Origin: RYN-230 sp963834515
GTDB taxonomy: Bacteria > Actinomycetota > Actinomycetes > Streptosporangiales > Streptosporangiaceae
DNA length: 64,000 nucleotides
Direction: 5' to 3'
Assembly (NCBI GenBank): GCA_963834515.1
Contig: CAWICB010000002.1
Coordinates: forward strand, 992,001-1,056,000
The translations under genes were made by a program, and so were the position numbers. Each line of letters opens with the position of its first letter. The first letter of the stretch is position 1. This document shows, in pieces, positions 16,013 to 24,337 of this stretch. Under the pieces are notes generated by a model. The model was not told where the DNA came from, did no database searches, and worked only from the letters and a program-made list of their open reading frames with translations.

Positions 16013-17152
16013 TTAGGTCTGGAGCTGACCTGGGGGGGCAGTGCTGGGGACGGTACCGTTCCGCTCGGTCAGCAGCACTGGCATGTCGGCCAGGGTGACC
16101 TCGACCGGATCCCCCGGGCTGAGCCCCGCTGCCTCGGTGCTCCGCTGGTCAACCTGGACCACCACATCGCCGGACAGCCGGACGCTGAGCCGGGTCAGCT
16201 GGCCGAGGAACGTGCGGGTGGTCACGATCCCGTTGCCGTGCGGGCTGGCCACCAGGCGCAGTCCTTCCGGCCGGACCAGGGCATCCTGGCCGTCGCCCGT
16301 CCCGGTCAGGTGCCTGCCGTCCGCGCCGACCAGGGCCGTGGGCGTGCCGAGCAGGTCCAGCAGGTCGCCCGGGATCCGGTTCATGATCCCGACGAACTCG
16401 GCCACGAACGCGGACGCGGGATGCGCGTACAGCTCGTCCGGGGTGGCGATCTGCTCCAGTGTCCCGGTGCGCATCACCCCGACCCGGTCCGCCATGGACA
16501 GCGCTTCCTCCTGGTCGTGCGTGACGAACAGGGTGGTCGTGCCCAGCCGCTGCTGCAGCGCGCGGATCTGCTCGCGCAGTTGCAGCCGCACCTTGGCGTC
16601 CAGCGCGGACAGCGGCTCGTCCAGCAGCAGCACCCGGGGCTCGATAGCCAGCGCCCGGGCCAGCGCCACCCGCTGCTGCTGGCCGCCGGACAGCTGGTGC
16701 GGGTACTGCCTGGCCTGCTCGGCCAGGCCGACCATGTCCAGCAGTCCGGCGGCCCGGCGCTGCCGCGTGGCCGAGCCGAGCTTGCGCATCCGCAGCCCGA
16801 AGCCGACGTTGTCCTGCGCGGACATGTTGGGGAACAGGCTGTAGCTCTGGAACACCATGCCCATGTCCCGCTTGGCCGCGGGCACTCGCGCGATGTCCTT
16901 GCCGTCCACGGTCACCGTGCCGCTGTCCGCGCTCTCGAACCCGGCCAGGATGCGCAGCGCGGTGGTCTTGCCGCAGCCGGACGGGCCGAGCAACGCGACC
17001 AGCTCGCCGGGCGCGATATCCAGGCTGAGCGAGTCCAGCGCACGCACGGTACCGAACGACCGGCTGACCCGGTCCAGGCGGACCGGCGCACCGCTGGTGG
17101 CGTCCGGGCCATCGGCCGCCCCGCCGGCGCCAGCGGTGGTGTTGGTTGTCAT
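16013..17152 (-). CDS. Aminoethylphosphonate-type ABC importer, ATP-binding protein
   Basis: ATPase of the PotA/FbpC/PhnT class, 379 residues. Walker A is LLGPSGCGKTTALRIL, the Q-loop MVFQSYSLFPNMS, the signature HQLSGGQQQRVALARAL, Walker B VLLLDEPLSALD, and the switch VTHDQEEAL. The C-terminal 120 residues form the TOBE-like regulatory domain. The start ATG at 17152 has TGGGGGGA upstream. It is the last gene of the binding protein - permease - permease - ATPase operon. Neighbouring phosphonate genes make 2-aminoethylphosphonate the likely substrate; iron or polyamine cannot be excluded from this protein alone. Confidence 0.88.
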   Translation of the reverse strand: MTTNTTAGAGGAADGPDATSGAPVRLDRVSRSFGTVRALDSLSLDIAPGELVALLGPSGCGKTTALRILAGFESADSGTVTVDGKDIARVPAAKRDMGMVFQSYSLFPNMSAQDNVGFGLRMRKLGSATRQRRAAGLLDMVGLAEQARQYPHQLSGGQQQRVALARALAIEPRVLLLDEPLSALDAKVRLQLREQIRALQQRLGTTTLFVTHDQEEALSMADRVGVMRTGTLEQIATPDELYAHPASAFVAEFVGIMNRIPGDLLDLLGTPTALVGADGRHLTGTGDGQDALVRPEGLRLVASPHGNGIVTTRTFLGQLTRLSVRLSGDVVVQVDQRSTEAAGLSPGDPVEVTLADMPVLLTERNGTVPSTAPPGQLQT

Positions 17153-17169
17153 CGAATCCCCCCAGGTCC

Positions 17170-18018
17170 CTACCGGACGGTCCGGCGAACAGAGAACAGC
17201 TCGACCTGGCCGCCGCCGGTGCGGCGGGCGCGCCGGCTGGCCAGCGTGACGATCAGCAGCAAGAACACCCAGGTCACGAACAGGGCCAGCAGCGACGCGG
17301 CGGTGGAGACCGGGCCGCTGGTCTGGTCGAACGCCACGATCCACACCGGGAACGTCTGGTACAGGTCCAGGCTGGCCATCGTGTACTCGCCCAGCACCAG
17401 CGCGACCGTGAGCACGGTGGCCGACAGCAGCGCGGTGCGCAGGTTGGGCAGGATCACCCGCCACAGCGTGGTGGGCCATCCGGCGCCGAGCGAACTCGCC
17501 GCATCGACCAGCGTGCGCAGCTCCAGGGCCCGCAGCCCGGCGTCCAGTGACCGGTAGGCGAACGGCATCGCGAGGATCACATAGACCAGGCTGAGCAGGT
17601 AGGGCGTGCTCTTCAGGAACCCAGGCACCACGTCCAGCACGCCGACGATGAGCACGACGGGCGGGATGACGATGGGCAGGATCGTGATGGATTCCAGCAA
17701 CCGCCGCAGGCCGGGCAGCCGCAGGTGCACGTAGATCGTGGTCGGCACCATGAGGGCCAGGGTCAGCACGGTAGTGATCAGCGCCAGCTTGACCGACAGG
17801 GTCAGCGCGTCGGAGAACCCGGTCTGGTGCACCACGTTGCCGAAGCTGGCGATCCCGGCGAAGCGCAGCGCGGCGTACAGCGGGATCAGGAAGTAGATGG
17901 CGGTGAGCAGCAGGATGATCCAGCGCCAGACCGGGAAACGGCGCCGTCTGCGGTGTCCGGGGACGGGGGCGGGCGCGGTCTGGCCGCCAGTCAAGCCCTC
18001 GCCGGTTATCGCAGCCAT
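17170..18018 (-). CDS. ABC importer inner-membrane permease (PhnV-like)
   Basis: A binding-protein-dependent permease of 282 residues with six membrane segments, the first being WIILLLTAIYFLIPLYAAL after a basic HRRRRRFPVWR stretch. The cytoplasmic coupling loop is seen around EAASSLGAGWPTTLWRVILPNLR (EAA-type loop: DAASSLGAGWPTTLWRVILP). Its start overlaps the other permease gene by 13 bases, indicating tight coupling. It pairs with the 18006-18938 product. Confidence 0.9.
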   Translation of the reverse strand: MAAITGEGLTGGQTAPAPVPGHRRRRRFPVWRWIILLLTAIYFLIPLYAALRFAGIASFGNVVHQTGFSDALTLSVKLALITTVLTLALMVPTTIYVHLRLPGLRRLLESITILPIVIPPVVLIVGVLDVVPGFLKSTPYLLSLVYVILAMPFAYRSLDAGLRALELRTLVDAASSLGAGWPTTLWRVILPNLRTALLSATVLTVALVLGEYTMASLDLYQTFPVWIVAFDQTSGPVSTAASLLALFVTWVFLLLIVTLASRRARRTGGGQVELFSVRRTVR

Positions 18019-18938
18019 CGCGCCGCCCGCCGCTGCAGCAGGGCGTAAAGCACCATGAGCACCGCGATGATCAGGACCATGCCCAGGCCGAGGGCCTTGC
18101 CGACGTTCTGCTGGCCGGCCAGCACGTTGCCGTTCAGGAACGATCCGATCTGGATCGCGGTCAGCGGGATGGTTCCGCTGGTCAGTGCCTCGGCGGTGGC
18201 GTAGGCGGAGAACGCGCTGCCGAACAGCAGCAGCACGCAGCCGAGGAAGGACGGCATCAGCACCGGGCCGCCCACGTACCGCCAGTACTGCCAGGTGGAC
18301 GCGCCGGCGTTCTCGGCCGCCTCCCGCCAGGCCGGCCGCAGCCCCTCGAAGGCGGGCAGGATGATCAGGACCATCAGCGGTATCTGGAAGTACAGGTAGA
18401 CCAGGGCCACGCCGCCGAGGTCGTACAGGTTGAAGCCGTGCTCATAGGGGTTGAATCCGATGTCGGTGAGCCACCGGGTGGCGATCCCGGTGGTGCCCAG
18501 CGTGGCGATGAACAGGAACGCGAGCGGCACGCCACCGAAGTTGGCGAACACCCCGGACGCGGTGACCGAGATCCGGCGCAGTATCGTGTCGCGCTTGGCG
18601 GTGAAGATCGCGTAGCCGATGAGCAGCCCGGCGATGCCCGGGATCACCGAGGTGATCACCGACAGCTCGGCCGTGATCAGGAAGCCGTGCAGGTAGATGC
18701 CGTGGACGGCGGTGTGCACATTGCTCAGCGTGAAGCTGCCTGTATCCGGGTTCTGGAAGGCCCCGACCGCGATCGCGATCGCCGGGATGGCCAGGAAGAG
18801 CAGCACGTAGACGGCGAACGGGACGATCCCGGCCAGGTTCGCCGTGCGGCGCAGCAGCCCGGCCAGGCCTCCCCGCGGCCCGGCCCCGGGATCGGTGCCC
18901 GATCCCGGGGCCGCCGCCGGAACGGTTTTAGCGGTCAC
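18006..18938 (-). CDS. ABC importer inner-membrane permease (PhnU-like)
   Basis: 310 residues; the first membrane helix is IVPFAVYVLLFLAIPAIAIAV and at least six follow. The EAA-type loop is EAAENAGASTWQYWRYVGGPVL. A Pro/Gly-rich cytoplasmic N-terminus precedes the first helix. It begins three bases after the binding-protein gene stop and overlaps the next permease, so all four transport genes are one transcription and translation unit. Confidence 0.9.
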   Translation of the reverse strand: MTAKTVPAAAPGSGTDPGAGPRGGLAGLLRRTANLAGIVPFAVYVLLFLAIPAIAIAVGAFQNPDTGSFTLSNVHTAVHGIYLHGFLITAELSVITSVIPGIAGLLIGYAIFTAKRDTILRRISVTASGVFANFGGVPLAFLFIATLGTTGIATRWLTDIGFNPYEHGFNLYDLGGVALVYLYFQIPLMVLIILPAFEGLRPAWREAAENAGASTWQYWRYVGGPVLMPSFLGCVLLLFGSAFSAYATAEALTSGTIPLTAIQIGSFLNGNVLAGQQNVGKALGLGMVLIIAVLMVLYALLQRRAARWLR

Positions 18939-18941
18939 CGG

Positions 18942-20090
18942 CTAGCCGATCACGCTCGACCATTGCTGGGCCACCTTGGCCTCGGCCGCCGACTCCTGCG
19001 CCTGGGTGGGGAAGTTCAGCCCGCCCGCCGGAGCGGTCGGCAGCGCCGCGTTGGCGGCCTTGTCCACGGTGCCGGTCTTGATCAGTGTGGCCAGCTCGAT
19101 CGGGCGCGCCTTGCCCTGCAGCCAGAGGTTCTGCCCGGTGGTCGAGTACAAGTATTCCTCCCACAGCCGGGCGCAGGCCGGGTCGGGAGCGGTCTTGCTG
19201 ATCGCCTGGCTGTAGTAGGCGGCATAGTGCGCGTCACTCGGGATCACGATCTTGAAGGAGGGGACGACGCTCGAAATCTCCGAGGCCAGCAGGTAGTCCC
19301 ACCAGATCACGATCGGGGTCTGGCCGCTCTGCACAGTCGTCGGGCCGGCCGTGACCGGCACGAAGTTGCCGACTTGGTGCAGCTTCTTGAAGTACTGGAT
19401 ACCCGGCTCGATGTTGCTCAGCGAGCCGCCGTTGGCTAGGGCGGATGCGTACACCGCGGAGAACGCGGCACTGGCCTGGGTCGGGTTGCCGTTGATGGCG
19501 ACCTGGTTCTTGTAGATCGGCTTCAGCAGATCCTTGAACGACGTCGGCGGGACCTTCACCTTAGCCGAGTCGTAGCCGATGGCCACGTAGCCGCCGTAGT
19601 CGTCGTACCAGGTGGAGTCGGAGGCCTTGGAGTTGGACGGGATGAAGCTCCACGTCGTGACCTTGTACGGGGCGAGCAGGCCTTCCTGGTCCGCCTTGAT
19701 CGCGAACGCGGTGCCCATGTCCAGCACGTCGGGGGCCCGGCTCTGCCCCTTGAGCTGCTGCATCGCGTTGATCTCGTCCTGGCTGGAGCCGTCCGGGTTG
19801 GCATCGTTGATCTTGATGCCGTACTTCGCGGTGAAGTCCTTCATGATCGTGCCGTAGTTGGCCCAGTTCGCCGGGAGGGTGATGACATTCAGCGTCCCCT
19901 CCTTCTTGCACGCGGCGACGAGGCCGTTCATGCCGCCGAAGGCGGCGACGGACGTAGCAGTAGCAGCGTTGACCGTCTTGTCCGAGCTGGATGTGCTTGA
20001 ACTGCCGCTGGGCGAGCTGCTACCGCAGCCGGCCGCAAATATCAGGCCACCGGCCGTGATGGCGGCCGCGATTATCCTGGTTTTGGGCAC
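18942..20090 (-). CDS. Extracellular solute-binding lipoprotein of the importer
   Basis: 382 residues. The GTG start at 20090 has GGAGGGGG five bases upstream. The N-terminus is a lipoprotein signal, KTRIIAAAITAGGLIFAAGC, with Cys of FAAGC as the lipidated residue, followed by a Ser-rich linker. The mature part is a type 2 periplasmic-binding fold (GTLNVITLPANWANYGTIMK at its N-terminus, with ITEF-like strand replaced by TPIVIWWDYLLASE). It resembles binding proteins of 2-aminoethylphosphonate/iron-type importers. It is the first gene of the operon, with a possible -10 TATCTT at 20186-20181 on the minus strand. Confidence 0.88.
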   Translation of the reverse strand: MPKTRIIAAAITAGGLIFAAGCGSSSPSGSSSTSSSDKTVNAATATSVAAFGGMNGLVAACKKEGTLNVITLPANWANYGTIMKDFTAKYGIKINDANPDGSSQDEINAMQQLKGQSRAPDVLDMGTAFAIKADQEGLLAPYKVTTWSFIPSNSKASDSTWYDDYGGYVAIGYDSAKVKVPPTSFKDLLKPIYKNQVAINGNPTQASAAFSAVYASALANGGSLSNIEPGIQYFKKLHQVGNFVPVTAGPTTVQSGQTPIVIWWDYLLASEISSVVPSFKIVIPSDAHYAAYYSQAISKTAPDPACARLWEEYLYSTTGQNLWLQGKARPIELATLIKTGTVDKAANAALPTAPAGGLNFPTQAQESAAEAKVAQQWSSVIG

Positions 20091-20263
20091 GTGTTCCCCC
20101 TCCGACCTGCAGGGCCACATGGCCCGCATGCGCGCCCCAGTGGCGCGAACGGGGGAATCGTCCCGGCAGGAATTGACGGGAAGATAGCCGGATAGCGGCG
20201 GATCAGCTGTTTTCCCGTGAAGGGTGCGAATCCGGGACGCGAACTCTTGGTGGCGGGAACCGC

Positions 20264-20917
20264 TCAGATCCGCCAGCGGATCTCGGCTAGCTGGCGCAGC
20301 GCGGCCTCGGCGCCATCCAGCCGGACCTGCGCGGCCGTGGTCCGGCCGAGTGCCCACAGGGTGAGTTCCGCCGGGTTGCCGGTGACGGTGACCACCGGCG
20401 TGCGTGCCTTGGCCGTGATCCGCACCCGCGCCCCGGCCGGGTCGGGGCCGATGTCATCCCGGACCAGCTCGACCCCGACCGGGGCCTTGCGCATCACGAA
20501 CCGGGCCATGCCGAGCCGCCGCCACAGGGCCTCGGACAGCGCCGGGGTCACCTTGCGCTCGGGCCAGTCCGGGGTGCCCCGGCGGACGTCCTCGTGATGC
20601 ACGAAGAACTCGACCAGGTTGGCCCGTTCGTCCACGCCGGGCAGGCCGAACGGGGACAGCCGGGGCGGCCCGTTCCGGATGGCCGCGACCAGGCTGCTGA
20701 ACGATCCGCGGTGGGCCACCGTTTGCTGCACCCGCCGGGTGTAGCCGGCCAGCGGCCGGATCACGATCCCCGCCGAGGCGTCCAGCCGGTGCTCCCGCAG
20801 GACTAGATGGGCGGCCAGGTCAAGGGTCGTCCAGCCGTCGCATAGCGTGGGCGCTTGCGGGCCGGTCTGATCGAGCAGCGCGCAGAGGGCTAGGCGCTCA
20901 TCGCGGGCGAGGGTCAT
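20264..20917 (-). CDS. TIGR03085-like DinB/maleylpyruvate-isomerase-fold protein
   Basis: 217 residues. The N-terminal helical bundle carries CDGWTTLDLAAHLVLREHRLD, and a second His pair occurs in FFVHHEDVRRG; these three His positions would bind metal in the DinB-like fold. The C-terminal half (about residue 140 onward) holds VTVTGNPAELTLWALGR, the SCP2-like/mycothiol-type domain signature. Actinobacterial relatives include mycothiol-dependent enzymes; the substrate is unknown. It is monocistronic and divergent from hisI. Confidence 0.78.
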   Translation of the reverse strand: MTLARDERLALCALLDQTGPQAPTLCDGWTTLDLAAHLVLREHRLDASAGIVIRPLAGYTRRVQQTVAHRGSFSSLVAAIRNGPPRLSPFGLPGVDERANLVEFFVHHEDVRRGTPDWPERKVTPALSEALWRRLGMARFVMRKAPVGVELVRDDIGPDPAGARVRITAKARTPVVTVTGNPAELTLWALGRTTAAQVRLDGAEAALRQLAEIRWRI

Positions 20918-21021
20918 CCCGCGATGGTAGCCACCGTGGGCCGGCAGCGGAATGGGGCGAGCCGCCCGGCCAGGTGCGGAAGCTGAGAGGATTTGGCCAT
21001 GGACACGGAAGCGAGCACGCG

Positions 21022-21393
21022 GTGAACGCCCCGCGGGGCCGGTCCGGCCTGGACCCGCAGATCGCCGCCCGGCTGAAGCGGGACCCGGCCGGGCTGTTCC
21101 CGGCCGTGGCCCAGCAGTACGACACGGGCGAAGTGCTCATGGTCGGCTGGATGGATGACGAGGCACTGCATCGCACGCTGACCACCGGGCGGTGCACCTA
21201 TTGGTCGCGCAGCCGCCAGGAGTACTGGGTCAAGGGGGAAACCTCCGGGCACACGCAGCAGGTCAAGTCGGTCGCATTGGACTGCGACGGGGACACGGTG
21301 CTGGTCAGGGTGGACCAGGCCGGCGGGGCCTGTCACACCGGCGACCGGACCTGCTTCGACGCTGCCCCGCTGCCGGTGGCGGTGGCCGGATGA
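21022..21393 (+). CDS. hisI: Phosphoribosyl-AMP cyclohydrolase
   Basis: Hydrolyses the adenine ring of PR-AMP in histidine synthesis; zinc and magnesium enzyme. 123 residues from GTG 21022. Motifs: DTGEVLMVGWMDDEAL, TYWSRSRQEYWVKGETSGH, the Asp triad LDCDGDTVLV, and zinc cysteines in GGACHTGDRTCF. An in-frame GTG 48 bases upstream is possible, but the added residues are not conserved. It is separated from the main his operon and leads into the trp genes, as in other actinomycetes, but here trpE does not follow. Confidence 0.95.
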   Translation: MNAPRGRSGLDPQIAARLKRDPAGLFPAVAQQYDTGEVLMVGWMDDEALHRTLTTGRCTYWSRSRQEYWVKGETSGHTQQVKSVALDCDGDTVLVRVDQAGGACHTGDRTCFDAAPLPVAVAG

Positions 21394-21419
21394 CGCGAAC
21401 GGTGGCCGGGGCACGGTGA
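21390..21419 (+). other. Nine-codon ORF bridging hisI and the Trp-associated membrane gene
   Basis: ATG ACG CGA ACG GTG GCC GGG GCA CGG TGA. The ATG overlaps the hisI stop (ATGA), and its TGA overlaps the GTG start of the next gene (GTGA). Related genomes have trpE at this exact junction. The mini-ORF could be a deletion scar of trpE that preserved both couplings, a coupling peptide, or chance. Confidence 0.35.
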
Positions 21420-22174
21420 GGTCGCCCCGCCGGGAGTACCTGGCCGTGCTGCTGCTCGGTGCGGCGGGCGCGGCGCTGGTGCTCATCTCGGTCCGGCAGG
21501 ACTGGGCCCGGGTGCTGACCGTCGAGCCGCGCCCGCTGCCGGCCAGCACGGCCGTGGTGCGCGGCCAGGACCTGCTGCCCGCGGCTGGCGCGCTCGGGCT
21601 GGCCGCGCTGGCCGGTCTGGCCGCCCTGGTCGCCACCCGGCGGCTGGCCCGGCGGGTGGTCGGCGGGGTGCTGGCCGCGTTCGGCGTGGCCGTCATCGTG
21701 GCCGTGAGCATGCCGGTGACCGACGCCCAGGTCCGTGGCGCGGTGACCGGGGCGGCCGGCACGGCCAGCTCGGTTCCGGGCGGCAGCACGGTGGGCAGCG
21801 GCACCACCCCGGGTGGCGGGGTGTCCGGGATCGGCGTGTCCAGCCACGTCACGATGTCCGCGGTGCCCTGGCGCTGGGTGGCGCTGACCGGGGCGCTGCT
21901 CATCGTGGCCGCCGGGCTGCTGGCCGCCTGGCGTGGCGGCCGGTGGCCGGTCATGTCCAGCCGGTATGACCGGCCGCCCGGCCAGGCCGCCGCGCGGCCG
22001 CGGCCGTCTGCGGCTGACCCGGCCGCGATCTGGGAGTCGCTGAGCCAGGGCCTGGACCCCACTCTGTCGGCCCGGGGGGGCGACCCCCCGGACCCCCCCG
22101 ATCGCCGCTCCGCGCCGAGCGGCGGCAGCGAATCCCGGGCTGAGGAGCCGCTCGGCGAGACCGGCCCGGGCTGA
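21416..22174 (+). CDS. Trp biosynthesis-associated membrane protein (TIGR02234-like)
   Basis: 252 residues with four membrane segments: YLAVLLLGAAGAALVLI, LLPAAGALGLAALAGLAAL, RVVGGVLAAFGVAVIVAVSM and WRWVALTGALLIVAAGLLAA. The extracytoplasmic loop contains the QDWARV and SAVPWRWVALTG signatures of the family that accompanies trpC in actinobacteria; the function is unknown. The tail carries the conserved-looking AAIWESLSQGLDPT and is then extended by a repeat insertion (GGDPPDPPDRRSAPSGG, 22074-22126), which lengthens the usual C-terminus by about 30 residues. GTG 21416 overlaps the upstream mini-ORF. Confidence 0.82.
   Translation: MRSPRREYLAVLLLGAAGAALVLISVRQDWARVLTVEPRPLPASTAVVRGQDLLPAAGALGLAALAGLAALVATRRLARRVVGGVLAAFGVAVIVAVSMPVTDAQVRGAVTGAAGTASSVPGGSTVGSGTTPGGGVSGIGVSSHVTMSAVPWRWVALTGALLIVAAGLLAAWRGGRWPVMSSRYDRPPGQAAARPRPSAADPAAIWESLSQGLDPTLSARGGDPPDPPDRRSAPSGGSESRAEEPLGETGPG
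22074..22126. repeat. Intragenic GC-rich palindromic repeat, Trp membrane-protein copy
   Basis: Starts with seven G, then CGACCCCCCGGA, seven C, and GATCGCCGCTCCGCGCCGAG + CGGCGGC. It is identical to the first 52 bases of the rluB unit except for one extra C in the second C-run. It is read as GGDPPDPPDRRSAPSGG near the C-terminus of the host protein. Confidence 0.9.
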
Positions 22175-22228
22175 CCGGCCGGGGTCCCTCCCTGAGGGTG
22201 CCCGCCGGCGCGCAGAGATTGTCTCGCT

Positions 22229-22234
22229 ACGATC
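22229..22234 (+). promoter_or_regulatory. Candidate -10 box upstream of trpC
   Basis: TACGAT (in CGCTACGATCGG) fits TAnnnT and lies in the 109-bp gap before trpC, which would give trpC-trpB-trpA their own promoter with an untranslated leader of about 40-45 bases. No Trp-codon leader peptide is visible in the gap. Confidence 0.35.
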
Positions 22235-22283
22235 GGGTGCGCAAGGAATCCAAGCCGAGGGCCCGAGGGGACTGCGAAGTCGC

Positions 22284-23093
22284 GTGAGCGTGCTTAACGA
22301 GATCCTTGACGGGGTCCGTGCCGATCTCGCTGCCCGGCAGCAGGACGTCACGCTGGATCAGCTCAAGGACATGGCCGGTCGTGCGCCGTCGCCCAAGGAC
22401 CCGATGCCCGCGCTCAAGGGCGAAGACGTGGTGGTCATCGCCGAGGTGAAGCGGGCCAGCCCGTCCAAGGGCGCGATGGCGGCCATCGCTGACCCGGCCG
22501 CCCTGGCCATGGACTACGCGGCCGGCGGGGCGAGCGTGATCAGTGTGCTGACCGAGCCCCGCAAGTTCGGCGGCAGCCTGGACGACCTGGCCGCGGTCCG
22601 CGCCGTGGTCGGCGTGCCGGTGCTGCAGAAGGATTTCGTGGTCACCTCGTACCAGCTCTGGGAGGCCCGGGCCCACGGCGCCGACCTGATCCTGCTCATC
22701 GTGGCCGCGCTGGAGCAGAACGCGCTCATCTCGCTGGTCGAGCGGGCCACCTCGATCGGGCTGTACCCGCTGGTCGAGGTGCACACCGAGGACGAACTGG
22801 ACCGGGCGGTGGACGCCGGGGCGCAGATCATCGGGATCAACGCGCGCAACCTGGCCACGCTGGAGGTGGACCGCGGCGTGTTCAGTCGGCTGGCCCCGCT
22901 GGTTCCCGAGGGCATCGTCAAGATCGCCGAGTCCGGCGTCCGCGGGCCGCATGACCTGCTCGCCTACGCCGCGGCGGGCGCGGACGCGGTGCTGGTGGGG
23001 GAGAGCCTGGTCACCGGGAAGGACCCGCGGAGCGCAGTGGCCGACCTGGTCACCGCGGGCTCGCACCCCGCGCTGCGCGGGGACCGCGGATGA
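22284..23093 (+). CDS. trpC: Indole-3-glycerol phosphate synthase
   Basis: A (beta/alpha)8 enzyme closing the indole ring in tryptophan synthesis. 269 residues. The catalytic Lys and Glu are in VIAEVKRASPSKGAM and VLQKDFVVTSYQL; EVHTEDELDRA and IIGINARNLATLEVD are typical, and IAESGVRGPHDLL is the phosphate loop. The start is GTG 22284; AGGGG lies about 13 bases upstream, which is somewhat far. It is coupled to trpB by an ATGA overlap. It is monofunctional, with no trpF fusion. Confidence 0.96.
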   Translation: MSVLNEILDGVRADLAARQQDVTLDQLKDMAGRAPSPKDPMPALKGEDVVVIAEVKRASPSKGAMAAIADPAALAMDYAAGGASVISVLTEPRKFGGSLDDLAAVRAVVGVPVLQKDFVVTSYQLWEARAHGADLILLIVAALEQNALISLVERATSIGLYPLVEVHTEDELDRAVDAGAQIIGINARNLATLEVDRGVFSRLAPLVPEGIVKIAESGVRGPHDLLAYAAAGADAVLVGESLVTGKDPRSAVADLVTAGSHPALRGDRG

Positions 23094-24337
23094 GCGGGCC
23101 TGCTGCCGCCGCGGCGACGGCACCGGGGCCGGCCGCGGCCGGCGGCGAGCCAGGGCACTTCGGTCCGTACGGCGGCCGGTTCGCACCTGAAGCGCTGATG
23201 TCCGCGCTGGACGACCTGGCCCGCGAGTACGCGGCGGCCCAGGCCGACCCGGCGTTCCGGGCCGAGCTGGCCGCCCTGCTGACCGGCTATGCCGGGCGGC
23301 CCACGCTGCTTACCGAGGCGCCGCGGTTCGCGGCCCGGGCCGGGGACTGCCGGATCCTGCTCAAGCGGGAGGACCTGGCGCACACCGGCTCGCACAAGAT
23401 CAATAACGTGCTTGGGCAGGCGCTGCTGACCCGGCGGATGGGCAAGAAGCGGATGATCGCGGAGACCGGCGCCGGCCAGCACGGCGTAGCCACCGCGACC
23501 GCCTGCGCGCTGCTCGGCCTGGACTGCGTCGTCTATATGGGCCAGGAGGACACCGAGCGGCAGGCGCTGAACGTGGCCCGGATGCGGCTGCTCGGCGCCG
23601 AGGTGGTGCCGGTCACGGCGGGCAGCCGGACGCTCAAGGACGCTATCAACGAGGCGTTCCGCGACTGGGTGACCACGGTGGACACCAGCCATTACTGCAT
23701 CGGCTCGGTGATGGGCCCGGACCCGTTCCCGACCATGGTGCGCGACTTCCAGCGGGTCATCGGGGTGGAAGCCAGGGAGCAGGTGCTGGCCCTGGCCGGG
23801 CGGCTGCCGGACGCGGTGATCGCCTGCGTGGGCGGCGGATCGAACGCCATCGGCGTGTTCCACGCGTTCATCCCGGACCAGGACGTGCGGCTGATCGGCT
23901 GCGAGGCGGGCGGGGACGGCCCGGCCAGCGGGCACAACGCGGCCACCCTGGTGGCCGGGTCGGCCGGCGTCATCCACGGCATGCGCACCTATCTCCTGCA
24001 GGACGCGGACGGGCAGACGCTGCCCACCCACTCGGTATCGGCCGGCCTGGACTACCCGGGGGTCGGCCCGGAGCATTCCTGGCTGCACGACACCGGCCGG
24101 GCCAGCTACCGCGCGGTCTCGGACGCGCAGGCCATGGACGCGTTCTCGCTGCTGTGCCGCACCGAGGGCATCATCCCGGCCATCGAGTCGGCGCACGCGC
24201 TGGCCGGCGCGCTGCAGGTGGCCGGTGAGCTGGGCCCGGGTGCGCTGCTGCTGGTCAACCTGTCCGGCCGGGGGGACAAGGACGTCAGCATCGCGGGCCG
24301 CTGGTTCGGCCATCTAGGCGAAGGCGTGCGCGAATGA
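23090..24337 (+). CDS. trpB: Tryptophan synthase beta chain
   Basis: PLP enzyme condensing indole with serine. 415 residues. The PLP lysine is in HTGSHKINNVLGQALL, the GAGQHG loop binds the carboxylate (ETGAGQHGVATATA), and the phosphate-binding GGGSNA is in ACVGGGSNAIGVF. The N-terminal 20 residues are an Ala/Pro/Gly-rich extension before FGPYGGRFAPEALM. It overlaps trpC and trpA by four bases each and forms the alpha2beta2 complex with TrpA. Confidence 0.97.
   Translation: MSGPAAAAATAPGPAAAGGEPGHFGPYGGRFAPEALMSALDDLAREYAAAQADPAFRAELAALLTGYAGRPTLLTEAPRFAARAGDCRILLKREDLAHTGSHKINNVLGQALLTRRMGKKRMIAETGAGQHGVATATACALLGLDCVVYMGQEDTERQALNVARMRLLGAEVVPVTAGSRTLKDAINEAFRDWVTTVDTSHYCIGSVMGPDPFPTMVRDFQRVIGVEAREQVLALAGRLPDAVIACVGGGSNAIGVFHAFIPDQDVRLIGCEAGGDGPASGHNAATLVAGSAGVIHGMRTYLLQDADGQTLPTHSVSAGLDYPGVGPEHSWLHDTGRASYRAVSDAQAMDAFSLLCRTEGIIPAIESAHALAGALQVAGELGPGALLLVNLSGRGDKDVSIAGRWFGHLGEGVRE

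Noticed and set aside
16238..17557. 439-codon plus-strand open frame opposite the importer ATPase
   Set aside because: Complementary to a gene with all ABC motifs; its own translation shows no domain.
22175..22283. Tryptophan attenuator or T-box before trpC
   Set aside because: No leader ORF with Trp codons, no T-box sequence and no strong terminator/antiterminator pair is visible.
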